Of a stretch of 5,100 nt of DNA, positions 1 through 4,399 are shown piece after piece. The stretch's first letter is position 1, and each line of letters starts with the position of its first letter. Source of the DNA: Nitrososphaerota archaeon (lineage in GTDB: Archaea; Thermoproteota; Bathyarchaeia; Bathyarchaeales; Bathycorpusculaceae); NCBI GenBank assembly GCA_031283385.1, contig JAITBW010000136.1, positions 1 to 5,100 of the forward strand. Direction: 5' to 3'. The notes beneath the pieces were generated by a model. The model ran no database searches and was not told the origin of the DNA. It saw only the letters and a list, made by a program, of their open reading frames with translations. A program made the translations under genes and the position numbers.

Positions 1-30
1 TTATAGTACACCGTCGGCGATGCGCCGACG
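1..30 (-). pseudogene. Ankyrin-repeat gene, 3' piece beyond the IS insertion
   Basis: Read on the minus strand in the frame of the ankyrin fragment at 1474-1784, this flank encodes SVGASPTVYY with no stop. It follows directly after ...GSDVSMKAS once the IS110 element and one CTGGA copy are removed. GASPTVYY fits the start of an ankyrin repeat (G-x-TPLHxA-like). The gene continues past the left edge of the window. The call depends on the excision model and on only ten codons, so the reading is inferred, but the frame agreement is exact. Confidence 0.6.
12..30. repeat. Perfect 8-bp inverted repeat abutting the IS insertion point
   Basis: CGTCGGCG (12-19) and CGCCGACG (23-30) are perfect complements around a 3-base ATG spacer. 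The IS110 element starts at base 31, the foot of this potential hairpin. It lies inside the disrupted ankyrin reading frame, so it may be chance coding sequence. IS110/IS1111 elements are known to choose structured or palindromic targets in several lineages. Confidence 0.7.
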
Positions 31-35
31 CTGGA
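31..35 (+). repeat. Left copy of the 5-bp CTGGA shared at the IS ends
   Basis: CTGGA at 31-35 is repeated at 1474-1478. One copy is restored in the empty site. The leading CT is a candidate recombination core of the kind IS110 recombinases exchange between target and donor. Confidence 0.7.
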
Positions 36-50
36 AGAATCACGAAAGCA

Positions 51-56
51 TATACT
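51..56 (+). promoter_or_regulatory. Candidate -10 box of the IS left end (TATACT)
   Basis: TATACT matches the -10 consensus at 5 of 6 bases. In the integrated copy the bases 17-18 upstream (GACGCT, 27-32) are no -35. In a circular form joining base 1473 to base 31, TTAACT (1470-1473 plus 31-32) would sit 18 bp upstream and match TTGACA at 4 of 6. Transcription would start near 62-64, just before the first hairpin of the putative bridge RNA. Junction-assembled promoters are known in IS110 elements; this one is inferred. Confidence 0.45.
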
Positions 57-62
57 TAACTT

Positions 63-240
63 TTTTGTAGTATAACGGTCAGGTTTAGAGGAATAAGACC
101 GGTATAGTGTTTTGGTGTCTATGAACCCGTATTTATTAAACTGCGTCTGTGCCTTCTTGCAGATTGGAAGAATGGAGCCTTGAGCCCGAATGGAAAAACC
201 CGCCTTTGAGAAGCCACCGAATCTAAACCTAACCACAAAA
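63..240 (+). ncRNA. Candidate IS110 bridge RNA in the left end
   Basis: IS110-group elements encode a bridge RNA in the non-coding left end; its loops pair with target DNA and with the element's own ends. Visible here: a 5' stem-loop, 71-80 with 97-106 (10 bp, one mismatch at 75/102, 16-base loop). TATTAAACT (134-142) resembles the right-end sequence TAGTTAACT (1467-1475) at 7 of 9. TTCTTGCAG (154-162) is complementary to the left-end start CTGGAAGAA (31-39) at 8 of 9. These are the positions and polarities expected of left and right donor guides, and both include the CT core. An additional 12-of-13 pairing links 77-89 with 222-234. I could not identify convincing target guides, and in characterised bridge RNAs the donor loop comes second, so the internal layout is uncertain. 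The 5' and 3' ends are estimates. Confidence 0.6.
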
Positions 241-257
241 ATAAGAGATGACCAAAC

Positions 258-1469
258 ATGAATCCTGTATGTGGATTAGATATCGCAAAAGAAGAAGTGG
301 TAGCAACCATTTTAGGAGATACCTTTAAAGAAACACGAAAATTTGGAGTACACACCGATGAGCTCTTTGAGTTAAAGAAATGGCTTAAAGAAAACAACTG
401 CACAAAAGCAGTGATGGAGTCAACTGGGGTGTACTGGATTCCCATTTATGCTTCTCTAGAAGAGAGTGACTTTGAGGTGGTGTTGGCTAATCCGCGGCAA
501 GTCAAAGCCATACCTGGACGAAAATCAGATGTTCGAGACAGTGAATGGCTGGCCTATCTGTTGCGAAGCAAGCTGGTTAAGCCCTCCTATGTTCCACAAG
601 CAACCCTGCGATCACTGCGTTCACTCACCCGATTAAGGGCTACCCTTGTGCAAGATCAGGCAGGTTACAAAAATAAAGTGCACAAGACCTTGCAACTCTG
701 TAATGTACGATTGGATTCTGAACTTACAGATATCTTTGGTAAGAGCGGTAGAATAATTATTGAGGCAATATCTAAAGGTGAGAGCATAGATAAAGCTCTG
801 GATCGATGTCCATCAACCATTGTGAAGAAGAATGGTGAGGCCATTAAGGCTAGTATTATGGGTAGTTTGAGTCAGGCGGATCTTTTTCAGTTAAAGTTGT
901 GTTTGGATATGGTGGATGAGTTTGATGTGAAGATTGGAGATGTTGATTCGCAGATAGTAAAATATGTTGATGCGGCTGTTATTGAGCAGCTATGTAGTGT
1001 TCCAGGGGTTGGGTTTGTTTCTGCGGCTGCGGTGGCTGCGGAGCTTGGGGATGTTAAACGCTTTACCGGCGAGAAAGCAGTGTGCAGTTATTGTGGAATT
1101 GTGCCGTCTCTTCGTCAGAGTGGGAAGAAGCGTTGGAACGGCCACATTACTAAGCATGGTTCGAAGTGGCTTAGGCGTGTTTTGGTTCAGTGTGCTTTAG
1201 CGGCCATTAAGTGTAGGGGTGATAGCAGGTTTAAGCAGTTTTATCTGAGAGTAAAGGCGCGTAGGGGTCATGGGGTTGCTATTGTTGCTTTGGCTAAAAA
1301 GATGCTTGGCGTTATGTATCATTTACTTGTTAGGGCTGAGATGTTTTTTGAGGAGGGACTGAAACCTAGGCGGCAGAGGTGGAGGACGATTAAGGCACGG
1401 GATTTGTCGGTTCCGTTTGAGGAGGCTTTGGGTTTACTGGCCAAAGCAGGCTACATGAATACCAAGTAG
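258..1469 (+). CDS. IS110-family transposase (bridge-RNA-guided recombinase type), 403 aa
   Basis: This is the DNA recombinase of the IS110 element, acting on the circular donor and the target through DEDD and serine catalysis. The N-terminal RuvC-like domain (about 4-150) shows D8 (GLDIAKEE), E54 (MESTGVYW) and D91/D94 (KSDVRDSEWLA), the DEDD set. A helical linker follows at about 120-240. The C-terminal Transposase_20 domain (about 243-330) has SVPGVG (247-252), a helix-hairpin-helix-like turn, and the signature GIVPSLRQSGKKRWNG with the probable catalytic Ser288, then KHGSKWLRRVL. Length is typical of the family. The ATG at 258 is chosen because it places D8 correctly and has a weak AAGAGA Shine-Dalgarno nine bases upstream. 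The TAG stop lies 4 bp from the inferred right end. The frame is intact. Codon use changes sharply between the two halves: CGA is used for 8 of 12 Arg up to residue 183 and for none of 16 from residue 268 on, suggesting a mosaic gene. Confidence 0.95.
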   Translation: MNPVCGLDIAKEEVVATILGDTFKETRKFGVHTDELFELKKWLKENNCTKAVMESTGVYWIPIYASLEESDFEVVLANPRQVKAIPGRKSDVRDSEWLAYLLRSKLVKPSYVPQATLRSLRSLTRLRATLVQDQAGYKNKVHKTLQLCNVRLDSELTDIFGKSGRIIIEAISKGESIDKALDRCPSTIVKKNGEAIKASIMGSLSQADLFQLKLCLDMVDEFDVKIGDVDSQIVKYVDAAVIEQLCSVPGVGFVSAAAVAAELGDVKRFTGEKAVCSYCGIVPSLRQSGKKRWNGHITKHGSKWLRRVLVQCALAAIKCRGDSRFKQFYLRVKARRGHGVAIVALAKKMLGVMYHLLVRAEMFFEEGLKPRRQRWRTIKARDLSVPFEEALGLLAKAGYMNTK

Positions 1470-1784
1470 TTAACTGGATGCTTTCATGGAAACATCACTA
1501 CCCTGATCAACACAAAACAACATCATGGCGTAATTTTCATCATGGCATGCTATGTGGAGTGCAGTGATCCCGTTTTTACCTTTGTATGTCATGAGTTTTT
1601 TTAGTGCCGCAGTTATTTCCTTGCTATTTTGTGTGGATTTAGGCGTTTTTAATTCTTCTAATGAAGTAAAAAGTGCTTTTCCGTCTAATTTGCGCAAGGC
1701 GATCTTGGCTCTGCACGTATGTATCCGATAATCATTGCCACAACTAAGGATGGCTGTCATGAGTATTTCATTTGCTCTATCCAT
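1470..1784 (-). pseudogene. Ankyrin-repeat protein fragment, interrupted by IS110
   Basis: The open frame from the ATG at 1784 gives 104 aa. Residues 1-65 form a charged helical region (RANEILMTAILSCGN, then AKIALRKLDGKALFTSLEEL). They are followed by a recognisable ankyrin repeat, GKNGITALHIACHDENYA and MMLFCVDQGSDVSMKA, matching G-x-TALHxA ... LLxxGADV. The stop TAA (1470-1472) lies inside the IS; the last host codon spans the junction, and the gene resumes at 30-1. The start at 1784 is not a convincing natural start: it lies in a 13-bp tandem repeat without a clear Shine-Dalgarno. An upstream zinc-ribbon module in the same strand probably belonged to the same protein. Ankyrin repeats mediate protein-protein contacts; the specific role is unknown. 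It is non-functional as it stands. Confidence 0.8.
1474..1478 (+). repeat. Right copy of the 5-bp CTGGA shared at the IS ends
   Basis: This is the second copy of CTGGA, 4 bp after the transposase stop codon. From here rightwards the sequence is host ankyrin coding DNA on the minus strand (ATG AAA GCA TCC AG, read leftwards). Confidence 0.7.
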
Positions 1785-1823
1785 TTGCTCTATCCATTTG
1801 CTCTATCCATTTGCTCTATAGAT
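1769..1823. repeat. 13-bp tandem repeat (about four copies) at the broken start of the ankyrin frame
   Basis: On the plus strand the unit TTGCTCTATCCAT repeats perfectly at 1772, 1785 and 1798. A fourth copy at 1811-1823 matches 11 of 13, and a partial CAT lies at 1769-1771. Read on the minus strand each unit carries an ATG (at 1771, 1784, 1797 and 1810). Because 13 is not a multiple of three, each copy shifts frame. The ATGs at 1797 and 1810 give only MDRANG and a TAG stop formed in the next copy; only the one at 1784 opens the long ankyrin frame. The array probably arose by slipped-strand duplication within codons for a single RANEIL-like stretch. Confidence 0.9.
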
Positions 1824-1880
1824 CGATTGCATATTCTGCCGATAGAATCAGATTATTCAGTTCTGTTTTGGCTGTACTGT

Positions 1881-2018
1881 TTATATTGCCAACTTTAGTG
1901 GTGTTTTCATTTCTTCAGTTTCAATTTTATTTTTTGAACCACAGTATTGACAAAAAACAAATGATAGGTTCATTTCAATATTTACTTTTGCACCACAATT
2001 GGAGCAGTACACAAACAT
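1881..2018 (-). pseudogene. Zinc-ribbon module, probable N-terminus of the broken ankyrin protein (45 aa open)
   Basis: ATG at 2018 opens a 45-codon frame starting MFVYCSNCGAKVNIE, followed by FVFCQYCGSKNKIE. It has two CxxC pairs (C5/C8 and C23/C26), the four zinc ligands of a short zinc ribbon often found at the start of bacterial multidomain proteins. It ends at a TAA (1881-1883). Shifting frame at about 1886-1890 continues without a stop for another 23 codons (GNINSTAKTELNNLILSAEY, then AIDL), protein-like helical sequence that points straight into the RANEIL segment of the ankyrin fragment. I therefore read 2018-1474 as one former gene with at least two frame lesions. A genuine 45-aa zinc-ribbon protein is the alternative. 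No clear Shine-Dalgarno precedes 2018. Confidence 0.65.
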
Positions 2019-2176
2019 AGTGTTTTTCAACTTATCGCGTTAGAATTCTAATTAGGTTATTTATTCATTTATTATTTCTGCAGTAATATGTTGTAAGTTT
2101 GCTAATTTTTGATATGTAAAACTGTGTGTGAACGGAAGACTAAAGCTTAAAAAGCAATAACCTGTATGGTGAGCAT
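2019..2176. other. Divergent intergenic region with a 12-bp palindrome
   Basis: This AT-rich spacer lies between the minus-strand zinc-ribbon gene and the plus-strand surface-protein gene. The perfect palindrome TTAGAATTCTAA (2040-2051) sits about 22 bases upstream of the zinc-ribbon start and could be an operator, but it is a single short site in AT-rich DNA. I see only weak promoter-like boxes and no terminator or RNA gene. Confidence 0.4.
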
Positions 2177-2506
2177 ATGAATAGGTAGTCTAAGTTTAAT
2201 TTACTCGGTCATCGTTTGTGTAAAGGTGGGGTTTTGTTTTTTGTTTCTTTGTTGTTTGTGGTGTTATTGGTTTTTTCTTGTTTGGTTTCTATGTTTAGTG
2301 CTGTTTCACCCTTTGTGTTAGGTGCTTCTACTGATACCATGATTAGTAATGAAGCGGAACTTGTGGTGGCTGTTGATAATGCGCCATCTGGTGCATCTAT
2401 TGTTATTGCTTTTGATAGAGACATTACCCTTACAAATCCACTCGATATTCCTGAGGGGAAAGATATTACATTAACAAGTCTTGGCGTATCAAAAGGGGTA
2501 TTTTGA
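2177..2506 (+). pseudogene. Secreted beta-helix-type surface protein, 5' end only, with an in-frame TAG
   Basis: From ATG 2177 the frame reads MNR, TAG (2186-2188), then SKFNLLGHRLCKGG and a long hydrophobic stretch (LFFVSLLFVVLLVFSCLVSM), a plausible signal peptide with a basic n-region. After FVLGAS comes a region like the first coil of pectin-lyase-fold surface proteins: NEAELVVAVDNAPSG, IVIAFDRDITLT, IPEGKDITLTS. A GGTGA motif lies four bases before ATG 2177. The only start-type codon after the TAG is TTG at 2216, with no Shine-Dalgarno, and it would discard a protein-like n-region, so I read the TAG as a nonsense mutation. Homology-like sequence ends near 2479, and the frame closes at a TGA (2504-2506) inside the integrated element. 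The protein would have been a large cell-surface or adhesin-like polypeptide; its binding target is unknown. Confidence 0.7.
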
Positions 2507-4046
2507 AGAAAACAGGGTCGTTGTTTTCTCCCGCCTTTAGGTAAAATGACATTTTCTCCCTGCCCTCAACAACGACTTTTGCAAGCACCTCTGAACATAT
2601 CGAATCGCCAAATTCTATAAGCCGCGCCAAATTTTCGATTGCTTGGTCTACGCTGTCAAGTTTCTGTTTCAAGTCTGCCGCAAGTTTATTTTCACTGTCC
2701 AAAACCGCCAGACGCTTTTGCAGGGCTTGTTGCTGTTTCTCGTACTGTGCATAGGCTTTTTTATATTCGGCAAGGCTAATCAGCCTGTCAAGGTGCATCT
2801 CGATTAACCTTGATTTTCTATCAGATAATTTATCAAGCCCCATCAAAACTTCTTTGAGTTCATCCCCTTTGTTTGGGCATTCGTCTATAGCGCGGCGCAC
2901 ACGCTCCTTTAGCTCCCGCACGACAAAATCCTTGTTCTCAATAACCGCATTTAGAACGGCTAAAAAGTTTTCCCGCAAGATCCATTCAGGGACAATTTTA
3001 CAGTTACAGCCAACCTTTTTGCCCTGCGCATTGATTTTTTCTTTGCCGTACTTTTCAGCCTCGGAGCACTGCCAAATAATCTGCGGACTATTCGACGTAC
3101 TATTGTTGATTTTCCGTTTAAATGTCGAATTGCAATAGGCACACTTTACCTTTCCGCTCCAAACATGGCGGTTAGAATATCGGCTCTTTTCAACAGTTAC
3201 GTTCTTTCGGCGTATGATTTCGGCTTGCACCCTGTCAAATATTTCCTTCTCGATAATGGGCGGGTGACTGTTTTCAACTATTATGAAATTTTCTTCGCCC
3301 TCGTTGGTTTTGCGCTTGTGGCTTAGATAATCAACTGTTATGCACTTTTTCTGCTTCAACACGCCGATATATTTCTCATTTTTGAGGATTCTGAGCACGC
3401 GAACAGCATTCCACCGCATACCGCCGTTTGGCGTGGGGATTGCCATGTTATCAAGCTCTTTGCTTATGTTGTGCGCCCCCATGCCCGACAGGTACAGGTC
3501 AAAAATTAATCTTATAATTTTTGCTTCATCTTCGTTAATCGTCAATTTACCGTGTTTTAGGTTGTACCCTAACGCTTTTGCGCCAAAGGCAACGCCTCTT
3601 TCCATGAGCCGTTTTTGTCCCCATTTCACCCGCTCGCTCGTCTTGCGGCTTTCCTCTTGGGCAATACTTGACATTATTGTTAAACGAAGCTCTGCATCAG
3701 CGTCAAGCGTGTTTATGTTGTCATTCATAAAAACTACGCCAACACCCAGCCCCTTTAGCTTTCGCGTATAGTAAATACTATCGAGCGTATTTCTCGCAAA
3801 GCGTGAAATCTCTTTCGTGAGCAACAAATCGAACTTATGCGCCTCAGCGTCGGAAACCATTTTCTGAAATCCCGCCCGCTTCTCAACACTCGTCCCGCTT
3901 ATCCCCTCGTCAACATAAAGCCCGCAAAATTCCCACTCAATATTATTTTCGATATATTGTTCAAAATACCTTTTTTGATTCTCTAACGAATTTAATTGGT
4001 CATCTTGCTCGGTTGAAACCCGACAATAAGCCGTAACCCGCTTCAT
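2466..4046 (-). CDS. Large serine recombinase (site-specific integrase), 526 aa
   Basis: It catalyses integration and excision of the element by serine-mediated double-strand exchange. The resolvase domain (about 2-150) has the catalytic Ser11 with Arg9 in YCRVSTEQ and the conserved EISRFARN (Arg82, Arg85). The Recombinase domain (about 155-280) includes GYNLKHGKLTI, PTPNGGMRWNAVRVLRIL and NEKYIGVL. A zinc-ribbon domain (about 297-355) has C302xxC305, C327 and C347/C349. A long coiled coil (about 395-478) is the subunit-interaction arm typical of large serine recombinases. The length fits the family and the frame is intact. ATG 4046 is chosen because Ser11 sits at the family position; the upstream GAGAG is a weak ribosome site. 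It points at the junction, as integrases commonly do. The final codons (LLM and the TAA, 2466-2477) overlap surface-protein coding sequence on the other strand and seem to be host DNA, so the exact C-terminus may depend on the integration site. Confidence 0.95.
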   Translation of the reverse strand: MKRVTAYCRVSTEQDDQLNSLENQKRYFEQYIENNIEWEFCGLYVDEGISGTSVEKRAGFQKMVSDAEAHKFDLLLTKEISRFARNTLDSIYYTRKLKGLGVGVVFMNDNINTLDADAELRLTIMSSIAQEESRKTSERVKWGQKRLMERGVAFGAKALGYNLKHGKLTINEDEAKIIRLIFDLYLSGMGAHNISKELDNMAIPTPNGGMRWNAVRVLRILKNEKYIGVLKQKKCITVDYLSHKRKTNEGEENFIIVENSHPPIIEKEIFDRVQAEIIRRKNVTVEKSRYSNRHVWSGKVKCAYCNSTFKRKINNSTSNSPQIIWQCSEAEKYGKEKINAQGKKVGCNCKIVPEWILRENFLAVLNAVIENKDFVVRELKERVRRAIDECPNKGDELKEVLMGLDKLSDRKSRLIEMHLDRLISLAEYKKAYAQYEKQQQALQKRLAVLDSENKLAADLKQKLDSVDQAIENLARLIEFGDSICSEVLAKVVVEGREKMSFYLKAGENNDPVFFKIPLLIRQDLLM

Positions 4047-4145
4047 ACTCTCTCACGCTATTGCAGTATTATTGAATATATAATGTTTTTAAGGCTTTTG
4101 GGCGGCTCTTTTTACCCGAAAACACATATTTTTTCACCTAATGAC

Positions 4146-4174
4146 TTGACGAAAGGTATGATTTATGATATAAT
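4146..4174 (+). promoter_or_regulatory. Strong sigma-A-type promoter for the ArdC leader
   Basis: TTGACG (4146-4151, 5 of 6 to TTGACA), a 17-bp spacer and a perfect TATAAT (4169-4174), with TG one base before it (4166-4167) making an extended -10. Transcription should start near 4181. It lies in the 353-bp divergent region between recombinase and ArdC-like gene and fires towards the latter, leaving an untranslated leader of about 220 nt. I see no equally good promoter for the recombinase on the minus strand. Confidence 0.9.
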
Positions 4175-4243
4175 GCAAGTGTAGAAAAGTTAAGAAACAC
4201 AAGCCTTTCGGCGGTTGGGCTATAACTAACCGACTAATAAAAA

Positions 4244-4267
4244 ATGCCTTGCCCGTGCTGGTGGTAG
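4244..4267 (+). CDS. Possible leader peptide MPCPCWW
   Basis: ATG at 4244 opens seven codons, Met-Pro-Cys-Pro-Cys-Trp-Trp, then TAG. The Cys and two tandem Trp codons lie within the 5' arm of hairpin A, and the stop lies in its loop. Ribosome stalling on scarce codons could therefore change folding ahead of the downstream terminator, as in amino-acid-operon attenuators. There is no Shine-Dalgarno before the ATG (only an A-rich stretch), and a frame this short can occur by chance, so translation is unproven. Confidence 0.25.
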   Translation: MPCPCWW

Positions 4268-4313
4268 GACACCAACACGGTGCGGAAGTGGATAGGAGTC
4301 CACAGCCTACAAG

Positions 4314-4336
4314 ACGGATATATTATATCTGTTTTT
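4314..4336 (+). terminator. Intrinsic terminator-like hairpin in the ArdC leader
   Basis: ACGGATAT (4314-4321) pairs with ATATCTGT (4325-4332), eight pairs including one G-T, around a 3-base loop, and runs into five T residues (4332-4336). The stem is A/T-rich, so termination may be partial. Lying after the leader hairpins and about 64 bases before the gene start, it would either end a small RNA or act as the switchable element of an attenuator. Confidence 0.6.
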
Positions 4337-4399
4337 AGATGGTTTGTCAATCTCCGTTTCACGCCGTAACCACGCAGGGCGGGAATAGGAGAATTTTTT

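Larger units (their letters stand above)
31..1473 (+). mobile_element. IS110-family insertion sequence (complete, about 1443 bp)
   Basis: The element holds one transposase gene (258-1469) preceded by a long non-coding left end of about 227 bp and followed by only 4 bp, the short-right-end layout of the IS110 group. CTGGA occurs at both edges (31-35 and 1474-1478). Joining base 30 to base 1474 restores the minus-strand ankyrin frame exactly. The ends could slide by up to 5 bp within CTGGA. A CT dinucleotide core, as in IS621, would suit the shared bases. No terminal inverted repeats or conventional target-site duplication are visible, as usual for IS110-group elements. The transposase looks intact, so the copy may be active. 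Confidence 0.85.
4181..4336 (+). ncRNA. Structured leader RNA or small RNA upstream of the ArdC-like gene
   Basis: Downstream of the strong promoter are, in order: a small hairpin GCC/GGC (4203-4205 with 4210-4212); a hairpin CGGTT/AACCG (4212-4216 with 4228-4232); strong hairpin A (4253-4263 with 4270-4280, 10 of 11 paired, loop GTAGGA), extendable by GC/GC and CTT/AAG with bulges to 4248-4288; hairpin B (4288-4292 with 4299-4303, loop TAGGAG); and a terminator-like hairpin (4314-4336). GTAGG in loop A (4264-4268) is exactly complementary to CCTAC (4306-4310), so an H-type pseudoknot is possible just before the terminator. The arrangement suggests a cis-acting attenuator or riboswitch for the ArdC-like gene, or an independent small RNA. 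I do not recognise a named family. Confidence 0.6.

Noticed and set aside
163..235. Search for bridge-RNA target guides matching the insertion site (left flank CGCCGACGCT, right flank GGATGC)
   Set aside because: The best hit, CACCGAATCT at 215-224, matches only 7 of 10 and has no correctly placed partner guide.
964..1200. Plus-strand open frame inside the transposase gene
   Set aside because: Shadow in another frame of the intact IS110 transposase; no ribosome site or domain.
41..1488. CACGAAAGCAT (41-51) and ATGCTTTCATG (1478-1488) as IS terminal inverted repeats, 10 of 11
   Set aside because: The right copy lies in host ankyrin coding sequence under the excision model, and IS110-group elements normally lack terminal inverted repeats.
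1769..1823. Possible CRISPR array
   Set aside because: Units of 13 bp are contiguous with no spacers.
1772..2020. Plus-strand hydrophobic 82-aa open frame
   Set aside because: Antisense to the zinc-ribbon module and repeat; starts at TTG inside the repeat. The CxxC pairs on the other strand are much more convincing.
2040..2051. 12-bp palindrome TTAGAATTCTAA as an operator
   Set aside because: A single site in AT-rich DNA with no recognised regulator; noted only as part of the intergenic region.
2186..2188. TAG read as pyrrolysine
   Set aside because: Nothing in the window indicates a Pyl system, and a nonsense mutation in an already truncated gene is simpler.
2854..3771. Several open frames within 2854-3771 on both strands
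   Set aside because: Shadows of the recombinase, which has complete domains and catalytic residues.
4181..4336. T-box or other known riboswitch in the ArdC leader
   Set aside because: No AGGGTGGNACCGCG-type T-box sequence and no consensus I recognise from other riboswitch classes.
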